Assembly: GCA_016745075.1 (NCBI GenBank)
Contig: JADGDD010000005.1
Span: forward strand, 62,001-126,000
Origin: Planctomycetota bacterium
GTDB taxonomy: Bacteria > Planctomycetota > UBA11346
DNA length: 64,000 nucleotides
Reading direction: 5' to 3'
Shown: positions 18,736 through 28,074 of the stretch, piece after piece
Numbering within the stretch: the first letter of the stretch is position 1
Layout of the letters: every line of letters starts with the position of its first letter
The notes under the pieces: generated by a model
What the model saw: only the letters and a program-made list of their open reading frames with translations
Told to the model about the DNA's origin: nothing
The model's database searches: none
Program-made: the position numbers and the translations under genes

Positions 18736-21700
18736 TATTTTTCCCCTTCAGTGTTCATCTGCTGTACGATGAAATCGTGAACGATAGTATATTCAAAATT
18801 ATTAAGATGGTATTCTTGTTTTTTTGCTAATTCGATAGTGCTGTCTACGCGGATGCAGCCTACTAATTGACATTGTTGTTCGGTTGTCAAATTCCCCCGT
18901 TGGAGTGCCGAAAGGAAAGGACTGTAGGTTTGTTTACTCCAGCGTGTGGATACTACGTGTGTGGACTCTTGTTCTACATGTTCATCAGGAAATATATCCC
19001 AAACCTGTTGAAGTTCTGTAAAGGATTGATTGAGCGTGTGGAGGTGGATTGGTGCTGTAACGGAATCTTGTGTTTTCCCAGCTTGCTCAAGAGCAGCGGC
19101 AGAGTGTGCTAAAGGTTCTGCGCTGAGATTACTGGCAACGCCACGAATGGCATGTGCATAGTTTATAACGATGGGCCAGTCTTTGTCGGCAATAGCTTGA
19201 GTTAGTATTTTTACATCGTCAGCATGTTCGAGCAAAAAGTTTTTAAGGACTTGTAGGCACTTTTCTATGGTGCCCCAACGATCTGCAGCTTCATCTATGT
19301 TGATGCCTGGTATTGTTTGTTGAAGATGTGATGAAGGGGGTGTCTGTAAGGGGGTGGCCGATGTGTTTGGGCACATATTATTCATGACTTGAGCAAGCTC
19401 GATAAAATCAATTGGTTTACCAACGACAGCATTCATACCTGCGTTCATATAAGTATCTTGCTCAGACCTTAAGATGCTGGCCGTGAGGGCGATAATGGGA
19501 ATATCACGTTGCTGGTGAAATGTTGCATTCTGACGTATGTGTCGTGTGACTTCTACCCCATCCATAATTGGTAGATGCACATCCATAAGAATAAGATCAA
19601 AGGAATCAGTTTTGAGAATTTCAAGAGCTTCTTGACCATTTTCAGCCAAAGTCACGGTATGTCCAGATTGTTGTAAGCGTATTTGCATTAGCTCTTGGTT
19701 GGCAGGTTGGTCTTCTACTAAGAGGAGCTGCATGGTAGCAGGCGGATTGTCTGTCTGTATTGTCTCAGCTTTGTTGACAGGTGCGTGAGATTGTTCGCAT
19801 GGTACTTTTAAAGAGAAGGTGCTGCCTTGTCCTATGTGGCTTTTGAGCCAGATATGTCCACCCATTTGTTCGATGAGTTGCGCAGAGATATACGTACCCA
19901 GTCCAGTCCCACCATATTTTCTAGCAGTACTGGAATCAGCTTGTACAAAACGTTTGAAAATATCTTGTTGGCGATCATCTGGGATGCCAATACCAGTATC
20001 GGTGACAGAACAGAACAAATGTTTGTTTTCGTAGGAACAATGGACGGTAATAGATCCTTCTTCTGTGAATTTAATAGCGTTGCTGATGAGGTTTATAAGG
20101 ATTTGACGCAGTCGTCCAGCATCAGCAATGAGTATGTCAGGCAAGTTTGGATCTATATCTATAAGTAGTTGTACAGGGTGTTCACCAATCAGTGGTTGTA
20201 CAGCGGCACAGACATCTTCTATACTTTCCCGAATAACAAAGGGGATGTCTTCAATCATTAATTGACCACTCTCTATCTTACTGGCATCTAGAATATCATT
20301 TAAGATCGCAAGTAATGACTGAGCGGAGCGAGAGACGGTTTCTAAGTGATGGCGTTGGCTTTCTTGTAGCGTGCTCTCCAGTACGATGTTAGTCATGCCA
20401 ATAATCGCATTCATTGGTGTGCGGATTTCATGGCTCATGTTGGCAAGAAAAAGGCCTTTGGCTTCCGCAGCTGTCTCAGCGAGTTCTTTTGCTTGTGCAA
20501 GTTCTTGCTCAACTTGTTTTTGAACGGTGAAATCGGTCATAGAACCAACAAAAATGTGGTTGCCGTTCACTTCTGCATGGCCAACAGATAAGTGGATTGG
20601 TATAGGGGTTCCGTCTTTTCGTTCGCCAATTACTTCTCTACCAATACCAATAATATGGCTTTTTTGGGATGTAAGGAATCGGTGAAGGTAGCTGTCGTGT
20701 TTATCTCTGTCTGGTTGTGGTACGAGTATATTAATATTGTGTCCGACCATTTCATTTTTGTTGTAACCGAACATGGTCTCAGTTGATTGGTTGCAGTTAA
20801 TGACTCTCCCAGATTCATCGATGGTGACAATGGAATCAACAACGGTATCTAAGATTGCCTGAATGCTGGCGGTTTGTTCAGCAATTTCCGCTTCTAAAGA
20901 AATTTGTGATGTATGGAGCTGCTCTAAAGCCTCTTCTCTATCGGTAACATCAGAGATAATAAATACGCGTAAATCTAATTGATCAATGGTGGCACTGCTG
21001 ACTGCTATTTCTGCATAACAGGTTGTATTGTGTTCCCTTTCTCGTTTGCAGCGATGAATTCCTGTTTGTGGTGCTCCTGTTGTTTTTTGGTAGAGTTCTG
21101 GCAAAACAGTTTGTATGTCTGGTTCTTCCCCAACCTGTAATTCGAACATATCAGCAGCGCGCTCATTAAAATCAAAGACTTGTTGGTTTTGTTTTGTTAC
21201 AATAATTGCATTTGGAGCAGATTGAAAAACTGCCTGAGTAACGGCCAGTTGACGTTGAAGCAGATCTAGAAATGGGTTGCCCATACGAATGAACAGCAAA
21301 CAGCCGCCTGCAATACAAATGATACTAATGATGAGTGTCAGTAGTCCTGACTCTATTGTTGGTTGCAAAATTTCTTTCATTTCAACTTTGACAACAATAC
21401 CAAATGAACGGTTGCCGATACTAATAGGTTCATAGGCAGCAAGTACCAGAGTACCACTATAATCTTGAGCGACAATGCTGCCGGATTGGCCAGCAGTTGC
21501 GAGCTGCATGGGGATGGCAGTGTCTGCGGAAAGAGCGATACTTCGTTCTTGGCCGTGGGTTATGTTTCCGTTTTCGCGGTCAATAATTGGGGTTCGGTTG
21601 TGTAATAGGAAATGCATGCGATTGCCGCGTTTTTCCGCAAGCACAAATTCTTCATGTTTACCAACATGTTCATATCGTGCTTGTGCATCAATGATTTGGC

Positions 21701-21974
21701 TGAGCGTTGCCTCTACTGCTCCACCAGAATAATCTTGCGCACTATATTGTTTATCAAAACGACCAACTGCTTCAATGAAATGCTTACGGAAGAGAAGGTC
21801 CTCTTGTAGGCGCTCTCGTTGTGCTTCAAAAGTTGCATACGCACTAAAGGTAAGAGCGATAAGCACTACAATAGAGGATATGGCAACCATTAAAACGATG
21901 AGCCGTGTTGCTCGGCGTTTGTGTGTGTCTGCTTGTGCCATTCGGTATGTATCGGTTTGTGTTCTCTTGCCCAT
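18735..21974 (-). CDS. Hybrid sensor histidine kinase (dCache-like sensor, PAS-PAS-HisKA-HATPase-REC-Hpt)
   Basis: 1079 residues if it starts at the ATG at 21974, preceded by GGAGGT 14 nt upstream; an in-frame GTG at 22061 would add 29 residues. A first membrane helix (LIVLMVAISSIVVLIALTF), a periplasmic sensor of about 150 residues and a second helix (LLTLIISIICIAGGCLLFI) are followed by two PAS domains, HisKA with SHEIRTPMNAIIG, a HATPase with TDTGIGIPDD and GGTGLGTYI, a receiver with LILMDVHLPIMDG, and a C-terminal Hpt with AHAIRGVASNLSA. It is a complete internal phosphorelay. The ligand is unknown. Confidence 0.95.
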   Translation of the reverse strand: MGKRTQTDTYRMAQADTHKRRATRLIVLMVAISSIVVLIALTFSAYATFEAQRERLQEDLLFRKHFIEAVGRFDKQYSAQDYSGGAVEATLSQIIDAQARYEHVGKHEEFVLAEKRGNRMHFLLHNRTPIIDRENGNITHGQERSIALSADTAIPMQLATAGQSGSIVAQDYSGTLVLAAYEPISIGNRSFGIVVKVEMKEILQPTIESGLLTLIISIICIAGGCLLFIRMGNPFLDLLQRQLAVTQAVFQSAPNAIIVTKQNQQVFDFNERAADMFELQVGEEPDIQTVLPELYQKTTGAPQTGIHRCKREREHNTTCYAEIAVSSATIDQLDLRVFIISDVTDREEALEQLHTSQISLEAEIAEQTASIQAILDTVVDSIVTIDESGRVINCNQSTETMFGYNKNEMVGHNINILVPQPDRDKHDSYLHRFLTSQKSHIIGIGREVIGERKDGTPIPIHLSVGHAEVNGNHIFVGSMTDFTVQKQVEQELAQAKELAETAAEAKGLFLANMSHEIRTPMNAIIGMTNIVLESTLQESQRHHLETVSRSAQSLLAILNDILDASKIESGQLMIEDIPFVIRESIEDVCAAVQPLIGEHPVQLLIDIDPNLPDILIADAGRLRQILINLISNAIKFTEEGSITVHCSYENKHLFCSVTDTGIGIPDDRQQDIFKRFVQADSSTARKYGGTGLGTYISAQLIEQMGGHIWLKSHIGQGSTFSLKVPCEQSHAPVNKAETIQTDNPPATMQLLLVEDQPANQELMQIRLQQSGHTVTLAENGQEALEILKTDSFDLILMDVHLPIMDGVEVTRHIRQNATFHQQRDIPIIALTASILRSEQDTYMNAGMNAVVGKPIDFIELAQVMNNMCPNTSATPLQTPPSSHLQQTIPGINIDEAADRWGTIEKCLQVLKNFLLEHADDVKILTQAIADKDWPIVINYAHAIRGVASNLSAEPLAHSAAALEQAGKTQDSVTAPIHLHTLNQSFTELQQVWDIFPDEHVEQESTHVVSTRWSKQTYSPFLSALQRGNLTTEQQCQLVGCIRVDSTIELAKKQEYHLNNFEYTIVHDFIVQQMNTEGEK

Positions 21975-22172
21975 ATTCCACGAGTATACCTCCAAAGATG
22001 TTCTTGTGCAAGGTGAGCAGTCAGAACGATAAATCTTGCTAAGAGCTTTGCCTGTTCTCACTCTCTAAGTTAGAGGAACTGTTCTTGATGGTAATATAGA
22101 CCCGTTTTAGGTTAATTATGCCGTAGATAAGGTCGTCGTGCTTGTGTAGAGTAGAGTCATAAGGAGACAGCA

Positions 22173-23204
22173 ATGTCTATGGCGATGACCACACGAGAGC
22201 GTTTTCATGCAGTATTGAACCGTCAAGATTTTGATCGGCTGCCATTGATAGAATGGGCTTCTTGGTGGGATAAAACTATTGAGTTTTGGCAAGGCGAAGG
22301 GCTTCCCAAAAACATAGATAGAAATTCTCTTGATATGCTCGATTATTTTGGTCTTGATCGTTATCAGCAGTTCTGGTTTCGTAGTGTCCATTGGAAATGT
22401 CCGAAGCCTAATGCACAGGAGGCTGGACATGGAGCGGGTATTATTGAGTCAGACATGGATGCCTATGAAGCTATTCATGAATATATGTTTTCCATAGAAG
22501 ATGGCTACCCGATCAATGTACAAGCATTGGCAGAGGGGGCGGCCAGACAGGCGACAGGTGATACTGCTGTCTGGTTTACCTTTGATGGTTTTTTCTGGCT
22601 CGCGCGGACCTTGCTTGGTGACGAGGAACACATGTATGCGTTTTATGATGAGCCAGAGTTGCTGCATCGTATTAACCAAGAAAATGTAAACTGGATGCTG
22701 AAGATGATTGATGAAATCTGTAAGGTGTGCACACCAGATTTCATGACCTTTGCAGAAGATATGAGTTACAATAAAGGACCAATGATTTCTGAGAAAATAT
22801 TTAATGAATTTATGAAGCCGTACTATGAGCAAGTTATTCCAGCGCTCAAAGAACGTGGCATTCGTGTTTTCATGGACTCTGATGGAGACATTAGTTCTTG
22901 CGCCTCATGGTTTGCTGGTGCTGGTCTTGAGGGTATGTTACCCTTAGAAAAACAATCTGGTATTGATATGGCGCAAATGCGCGCAGAAAACCCAGATCAA
23001 TTATACATAGGCGGATTTGATAAGTTAACGATGTTTGCTGGTGAAGATGACATGAGACAAGAATTTGAACGCCTACTCCCCGTGGCCCGCCAAGGCGGTT
23101 ATATTATCAGCCCAGATCACCAAACGCCACCTGGTGTGACCCTCGAACATTATAAAACCTACATGCAACTATTTACTGAATACGCTTATAAAGCGGCACA
23201 GTAA
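22173..23204 (+). CDS. Uroporphyrinogen decarboxylase-family protein (probable corrinoid methyltransferase-like)
   Basis: A 343-residue TIM-barrel of the UroD/MtaA-CmuA superfamily. It begins TTRERFHAVLNRQDFDRLPL, has WFTFDGFFWLARTLLGDEEHMYAF, then DFMTFAEDMSYNKGPMISE, and ends with GGYIISPDHQTPPGVTLEHYK, a pattern of the non-heme branch (heme-pathway HemE has FAGAPWT-type motifs not seen here). This branch includes cobalamin-linked methyl or demethylation enzymes and many uncharacterised proteins in polysaccharide- and methyl-compound degraders. AAGGAGA sits 7 nt before the ATG. It is first of three tightly packed genes (13-nt and 3-nt gaps). Confidence 0.88.
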   Translation: MSMAMTTRERFHAVLNRQDFDRLPLIEWASWWDKTIEFWQGEGLPKNIDRNSLDMLDYFGLDRYQQFWFRSVHWKCPKPNAQEAGHGAGIIESDMDAYEAIHEYMFSIEDGYPINVQALAEGAARQATGDTAVWFTFDGFFWLARTLLGDEEHMYAFYDEPELLHRINQENVNWMLKMIDEICKVCTPDFMTFAEDMSYNKGPMISEKIFNEFMKPYYEQVIPALKERGIRVFMDSDGDISSCASWFAGAGLEGMLPLEKQSGIDMAQMRAENPDQLYIGGFDKLTMFAGEDDMRQEFERLLPVARQGGYIISPDHQTPPGVTLEHYKTYMQLFTEYAYKAAQ

Positions 23205-23217
23205 GAAAGGACTATTT

Positions 23218-23994
23218 ATGAATATTGATGCGCATTTTGATACAAAAAGTAACCATTTAGCCCCAGAGAGCATAGAACTTTTTCAGGAAAATGGTTTTAT
23301 CCGTGTTCGCGGGCTTATTAGCCCTGAAGAAGTGGAACAATATAAAGCAGCGGTAGAAGAAGCATTGTTTGAAGAACGGAAAAAAGATCCAGAACAAACG
23401 AAACAGCCAGTTTTTGAACAACGTGTTGGATTATGGCAACAGTATCCCAAAGTAAAATCTTTATCACTGCATCCACGTATTGTATCGTTTGCTAAGCAAT
23501 TGACCGGTGTGCCTATGCAGTACTGGCACGATCACGCTTTAGTGAAACATCCTCATAATGGTAAGGCGACAGAATTTCATCAAGATGGGCCGTATTGGCC
23601 CTTTTCATCGTCATCCGCAGGTGTTGCTTGTTGGGTCGCTTTGGTGGATGTACCAGAGCAACGTGGTTGTATGAGTTTCTTACCCGGTACCCATAAGTTA
23701 GGGCAGGGGCATTTAACAGTTATTACTGAAAACCGTGCTTTTTATAATAATAATCCAGAGCAAGAATATGAACCGCATGTAACTGTGCCATTGCGGGCAG
23801 GAGATTGTACCTTCCACAATGGGTTAACTGCGCATCGAGCTGGTGCAAATAATACTGATGAAGAACGGCTCGCGCTTATCTCTATGTTTATGGCACAAGA
23901 TACGGTTTATGATGGTCGTCCTCATATTTTGACCGATAATTTAAACTTACCAGTTGATCAAACCATTGATCATGAACTCTTCCCTCGGGTGTAA
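23218..23994 (+). CDS. Phytanoyl-CoA dioxygenase-family (PhyH) Fe(II)/2-oxoglutarate oxygenase
   Basis: A 258-residue PhyH protein. The facial triad is visible as H121-x-D123 (EFHQDGPYWPF) and distal H206 (NGLTAHRAGANN). An Arg about 11 residues later would bind 2-oxoglutarate. Conserved CWVALVDVPEQRGCMSFLPG precedes the distal motif. Family members hydroxylate small organic substrates, and many in bacteria act on methylated or quaternary amines, phosphonates or secondary metabolites. It is the middle gene of the module, following the UroD-like gene by 13 nt with AGAAAGGA before the ATG. Confidence 0.92.
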   Translation: MNIDAHFDTKSNHLAPESIELFQENGFIRVRGLISPEEVEQYKAAVEEALFEERKKDPEQTKQPVFEQRVGLWQQYPKVKSLSLHPRIVSFAKQLTGVPMQYWHDHALVKHPHNGKATEFHQDGPYWPFSSSSAGVACWVALVDVPEQRGCMSFLPGTHKLGQGHLTVITENRAFYNNNPEQEYEPHVTVPLRAGDCTFHNGLTAHRAGANNTDEERLALISMFMAQDTVYDGRPHILTDNLNLPVDQTIDHELFPRV

Positions 23995-23997
23995 ATA

Positions 23998-25014
23998 ATG
24001 GCAGCAATACAAATCGGTTTTGGTGGTGAAGGTTTTGGTGGCTGGTGGAATACACCGTTTCGTGATCGTTTATTACGCCTTCAAGAAGACCTTGCGATTT
24101 TAGATGAAACGGCTGTGGTTGACTTCTTAGAACTGCGGCCAACTCCAGAAAATGCAGAAATAGCGAGATCGCTGCATATGCCAATCTTGCAGTTTACTGA
24201 TTTGTATTGCGTAGAAGATGGTGGCCTTGATCGTGTTCGTGACAATATTGCCTTGGCAGTATCCTGCGGTATTCAACGGATAAATATGCAAGTACAGGGA
24301 GATCAGAATACTCCGCAGATAGCAACTTTAGTGGAGTTTTATCAACGTGCCTACGAGTTAGCAGATGCAGCAGATATTCTACTGGTTACGGAAACACACA
24401 TCGACCGTTTTACCTATGACCCACGCCGTTTACTTGCGGTGCATCAAGCATTGCTAGATGCTGGTGAGCGGGGGCTGATTATGCATGCTGATTTTTCCCA
24501 CTATGCACATCAAATAGAGAATCAGCAGGCCAGTACATGGTCTGCACAAGAATCTGGCGACCTTGTGCTGGGTCCAAAAAAAGAATCAGATATAATTTCT
24601 TCAACTCTTATTCCAGAAATCCCGTGTTATTCTGGTCATCTCCGGATGGCAGTGCCCAATCAGTTAGGGAGAGGACGCGGGAGTATTCAGTACCCAGTGG
24701 TAGCACCAGAAGACAATGGTGAAGCGGTGTTCTTAGAGCATTATGATGAATATTGGAATGGACAGCGTACTGAGTCATGGTGGTTGTGGTACCAAGCATT
24801 GGCAGCGAAGCATCAAGCATTGCCAGATGATGCTCCACCTTTAACGCTGGCGACCGAGTTTATTTGTGTTGAAGATGAGTATCGTATGGACCCCTACAGT
24901 AATTATCAGCAAAATTTGCATATGATGGTACTGGCACGTAAACGTCTACTCAAAGGAGAGCGTTTCCTGTTGAATGGTGCAGGGAACAAGCGTGTGGATG
25001 CTGAGCCCCAGTAA
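23998..25014 (+). CDS. Xylose-isomerase-like TIM-barrel protein (AP endonuclease 2 superfamily)
   Basis: A 338-residue protein with the plan of sugar-phosphate isomerases/epimerases. Ordered metal-ligand candidates are LLVTETHIDRF (Glu then His), LIMHADFSHYAHQ, CYSGHLRMAV and LATEFICVEDEY (Glu). These proteins isomerise sugars or keto-acids, or cleave them. It begins 3 nt after the PhyH gene and ends inside the antisense 3' end of dinB (69-bp overlap, 24946-25014). With UroD-like and PhyH it makes a compact catabolic operon. The substrate is not evident. Confidence 0.85.
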   Translation: MAAIQIGFGGEGFGGWWNTPFRDRLLRLQEDLAILDETAVVDFLELRPTPENAEIARSLHMPILQFTDLYCVEDGGLDRVRDNIALAVSCGIQRINMQVQGDQNTPQIATLVEFYQRAYELADAADILLVTETHIDRFTYDPRRLLAVHQALLDAGERGLIMHADFSHYAHQIENQQASTWSAQESGDLVLGPKKESDIISSTLIPEIPCYSGHLRMAVPNQLGRGRGSIQYPVVAPEDNGEAVFLEHYDEYWNGQRTESWWLWYQALAAKHQALPDDAPPLTLATEFICVEDEYRMDPYSNYQQNLHMMVLARKRLLKGERFLLNGAGNKRVDAEPQ

Positions 25015-26028
25015 ACGTATGGCTAAGCGATCATCTCTTTCAGCATTGACTAAACGGATCGCTTGTATGTGAATAAGTTCTGGAGTGTAGGACTCGTGTT
25101 TAAGTGTATGGCTTCTGGTTATTTGTTTGAAATTGCTATATTTAATTTTTACCGTGAGAGTCAAACCAGTTGTGGTATTGCGTTGTAGCCGTTGCCAGAG
25201 TTCATCTGCTAGTGTATGGATGCGTTTTGTCAGAGCCTCTGTGGTGGTGATGTCTTGAGCAAAAGTATGTTCCACACCAACGGATTTACGAATGCGGTGT
25301 GCTTGTACAGGTCGCGTGTCTATACCATGGGCTAAGGCAATAAAATAATCAGTTTGCTTGCCAAAGATTGCTAAGTGTTCGTTATCAGGAACGGCAAGAA
25401 TATCTTGAACCTGTGTAATCCCATGTGCCTGTAAATGCTGTTCTGTAACAGGGCCAATGCCAGGTATTTTTCGTATTGGCAAATCATGCAAGAATGTCTG
25501 AATTTGCTCTGGAGGAATAACGCATATACCATTGGGTTTATTGATATCAGAAGCAATTTTTGCGATAAATTTATTCGGAGCAACTCCAGCAGAAGCAGTC
25601 AGCTGTAATTCGTTGTGAATACAGTTGCGAATATGCTCTGCAACCCATGTGGCAGATGGGATGTTTTGTTTATTTTCAGTAACATCTAAATAAGCCTCGT
25701 CGAGTGACAGTGGCTCAATAAGATCGGTATACCGCTTAAAAATAGCCCGCATTGCTTGCGAGACTGTTTGGTAATGTCGCATTCTGGGCGGTACAAAAAG
25801 AGCCTGTGGGCAGAGCTTGTAGGCATGGGCACACGGCATCGCAGAATGAATACCAAATGTACGGGCTTCATAACTTGCAGCGCAGACCACGCTGCGTGAG
25901 TTGGGAGCACCCCCAACTACAACAGGTTTCCCGCGCAGTTGCGGATTATCACGTTGTTCGACGGAGGCAAAAAAAGCATCCATATCTATGTGGATAATTT
26001 TTCGTGTGGGCGTGGTCCGTTCAGCCAT
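24946..26028 (-). CDS. dinB: DNA polymerase IV, Y-family translesion polymerase
   Basis: A 360-residue Y-family polymerase. Catalytic acids are in HIDMDAFFASVEQ (Asp15) and PLSLDEAYLDV (Asp110, Glu111). SYEARTFGIHSAMP and the helix-hairpin-helix IPGIGPVTEQHLQAHGI are conserved, and the little-finger domain follows. The C-terminus ends RLLGLSIHTLVP plus a short tail, without an obvious beta-clamp peptide. Its start follows the pqiB stop immediately (TAA then ATG), so it is probably co-transcribed with pqiA and pqiB. No LexA-type box was recognised. Confidence 0.96.
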   Translation of the reverse strand: MAERTTPTRKIIHIDMDAFFASVEQRDNPQLRGKPVVVGGAPNSRSVVCAASYEARTFGIHSAMPCAHAYKLCPQALFVPPRMRHYQTVSQAMRAIFKRYTDLIEPLSLDEAYLDVTENKQNIPSATWVAEHIRNCIHNELQLTASAGVAPNKFIAKIASDINKPNGICVIPPEQIQTFLHDLPIRKIPGIGPVTEQHLQAHGITQVQDILAVPDNEHLAIFGKQTDYFIALAHGIDTRPVQAHRIRKSVGVEHTFAQDITTTEALTKRIHTLADELWQRLQRNTTTGLTLTVKIKYSNFKQITRSHTLKHESYTPELIHIQAIRLVNAERDDRLAIRLLGLSIHTLVPCTIQQETLSFE

Positions 26029-27393
26029 TTATGGAATACGTTCCGGTAGTGGGTAAATACGGAGTGGTGCATGTAAAACGATACCAAGCATGGCGCCATC
26101 TTGTGCTCCAAGAACGGGCGTGCCAAGCGGAAGCAGGTTCTCTTCTATGGCGCTGGTTATATGCCAGCCATCATCCATGATACTTACATGGCCAGCGGAA
26201 AGTGGGAATACACGTCCCGTGTCTAAAACCAATAGCACATCTTCTGGTTGGCTGACGTACCGTCTTGGAACATTGTGTGAAGGAATACTGTCGTCAGCAA
26301 ATGTGCCATCAATAAGAGTAATGGTCTCATCGTGCCATATTTCTTGTACGCTCGTAAAGAGCTGTTGGTTAATGTGCAAAGTAGTGTCGATATGGCCGTC
26401 CGGAGGAATAAGGGCAGAGCGTGGACCGAGGTACCCATTATTCCAAGGCACAACAACGGCCTGAGCGCGGTCTTCACTGTCAAACCAGAGGCTGTTTGGT
26501 AGGGACCAATGAAGGTCGCTTGTATAAACTGGAGGAGTATGTGCTTGTTTGTCTCCAAGTGCTATCGCAGGTTGTTGTGGTTGTAGTGTTGTTTCGGCTA
26601 TGGTAAAATGGCTTTTATTTTTTGCGACAGGGCCCAATGGTGTTTGGTTGCGGACATCTATGCCACCAAGAAATAATTGGGAGAGACTATCAACGTTGAC
26701 GTGTAAACCACTCCAGCCGGCATCTGCTTTGAGGCCTGCGGCAACGGTAAAGAGACTGTTTTCTCGAATAATATTTTTATAAGCTTGCTCAATAGCGAGT
26801 TCGGCTTCTATGTGGGTGGCATCGCTGGCAAGCCGTACTGAAATAATTGTTCCAATAGGACGAGTCCGATAATACACGGGTGAACCAGTGCGGAGACCAG
26901 CAGCTGTTTCTGCATGAATAACAATACTTAAACTGTTTGCTGGGGCTACGGTAATAGCTGTTTCTGAGCCGGTAAAAGTGGAGGCTAAAGTATCGTTCAT
27001 TTTACCTGGATGTAAAGTCATATAGCGGGTGCCAATAACCGTATCCAAGCCAAGAATGCCGCTCCAATCCATACGTGGGTGAACAATCCAGAAGCGAGTA
27101 TCAGGGCGGGCAAGGTGAGCATACTCGTTGGTGAGTCGTGCAGATACGTGCACGCGGTTTTCTACCGTGTCTAAATGAATGTTGGTAATGCTACCAATGT
27201 TGAGCCCGCGGTACCGAATCGGGTCTCCAGATTCCAAACCATGTGCATGGGTAAAAGAGACCTGGATAGGGTAGCCACGAGTATAAAAATGATTGATCAA
27301 TAAAATGGCTGTGCAAAGCGCTCCGCAGAACACCACTAGGAGGTACCATCGACTGCCAGTGGTACGAACCGTTGCATGTGGAAGAGAGGTCAT
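26029..27393 (-). CDS. pqiB: MCE/MlaD-domain intermembrane lipid transport protein (PqiB-like)
   Basis: 454 residues when started at the ATG at 27393, whose ATGA overlaps the pqiA stop; a TTG at 27399 is the less likely upstream start. One N-terminal membrane helix (YLLVVFCGALCTAILLI) is followed by MCE repeats: YPIQVSFTHAHGLESGDPIRYRGLNIGSI and SIVIHAETAAGLRTGSPVYYRTRPIGTI, each with the V-x-F...GL..G..V.Y.G..VG pattern. E. coli PqiB has three MCE repeats plus a helical tail. Here the third part (residues about 300-450) looks different and may be a PDZ- or beta-type domain. It probably bridges the periplasm with PqiA. Confidence 0.85.
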   Translation of the reverse strand: MTSLPHATVRTTGSRWYLLVVFCGALCTAILLINHFYTRGYPIQVSFTHAHGLESGDPIRYRGLNIGSITNIHLDTVENRVHVSARLTNEYAHLARPDTRFWIVHPRMDWSGILGLDTVIGTRYMTLHPGKMNDTLASTFTGSETAITVAPANSLSIVIHAETAAGLRTGSPVYYRTRPIGTIISVRLASDATHIEAELAIEQAYKNIIRENSLFTVAAGLKADAGWSGLHVNVDSLSQLFLGGIDVRNQTPLGPVAKNKSHFTIAETTLQPQQPAIALGDKQAHTPPVYTSDLHWSLPNSLWFDSEDRAQAVVVPWNNGYLGPRSALIPPDGHIDTTLHINQQLFTSVQEIWHDETITLIDGTFADDSIPSHNVPRRYVSQPEDVLLVLDTGRVFPLSAGHVSIMDDGWHITSAIEENLLPLGTPVLGAQDGAMLGIVLHAPLRIYPLPERIP

Positions 27394-27998
27394 GAGCAAG
27401 AATCCTGAGCGGGTTGTGTGAAGAGAGCATGTGAGTGGATAGATAAACCAGCAATGATACTGGCAACAACCATTAAGAGAAAAGCGTAGAGTCCGGTGCC
27501 TGCTTGGACGCTCATCAGGTCATTCAATTTCAACATAGAGACGAGCACCGCAACCAGAATGACATCAACCATACCCCAACGTCCGCTGAGCTCTACAACT
27601 TCATAGACCCAGCGTTTATGAATATGCCGTTGATGGCTAGTAAATACCTCTGGTAATAAAAGAACAAGAATACCGATAAATTTACAGAAGGGGAGGGCGA
27701 TGGAGAAAAAGAAAATGACTAATGCGATGCTGGTGTGGCCAGATCTGAGCAGCGTCAGAACAGCATCAGCAATTCCGCTTTCAGATTGAATACCAAGTTT
27801 TTCAACACGCATAATTGGCAAAATGAGCGCCAGTGGAAACAACAGCAGGCCGCAACTAGCCGCTGCCGCAGGAATCCACGTAGCGTAGACTTTCCCAAGT
27901 TGTTTATCGCAGCGACAACAAAAGGCAGCATGCGTAGATGAAGGGAGGTCATCTGGCACGTTTTGGACCAAGCCACAACAATCGCATCCTAAAAGCAT
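27390..27998 (-). CDS. pqiA: PqiA-like paraquat-inducible inner-membrane protein
   Basis: 202 residues, about half of E. coli PqiA (417), so it carries one of the two repeats. An N-terminal zinc-ribbon-like pair (CDCCGL and CCRCDKQ) is followed by four membrane helices. The conserved segment is ELSGRWGMVDVILVAVLVSMLKL, with the GRWSM(V/L)D(V/I) signature of the family, here GRWGMVDV. PqiA anchors the PqiB tunnel in the inner membrane. It is first in a unit with pqiB (4-nt overlap) and dinB. Confidence 0.9.
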   Translation of the reverse strand: MLLGCDCCGLVQNVPDDLPSSTHAAFCCRCDKQLGKVYATWIPAAAASCGLLLFPLALILPIMRVEKLGIQSESGIADAVLTLLRSGHTSIALVIFFFSIALPFCKFIGILVLLLPEVFTSHQRHIHKRWVYEVVELSGRWGMVDVILVAVLVSMLKLNDLMSVQAGTGLYAFLLMVVASIIAGLSIHSHALFTQPAQDSCS

Positions 27999-28074
27999 GC
28001 GGCAATACTATAGCCATACACAAAGAAGAAATAGAGAGCTGAGAGAGAGACTGGCGCTCTTGTTGTTTCCAGTG

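Noticed and set aside
19827..20168. 113-codon plus-strand open frame inside the hybrid kinase gene
   Set aside because: It is antisense to the HATPase domain, which is strongly conserved; the frame is a shadow of codon bias.
22173..23204. HemE (heme biosynthesis uroporphyrinogen decarboxylase)
   Set aside because: Segments typical of HemE are missing and the neighbours are a dioxygenase and a sugar isomerase-like protein, so the catabolic branch is more likely.
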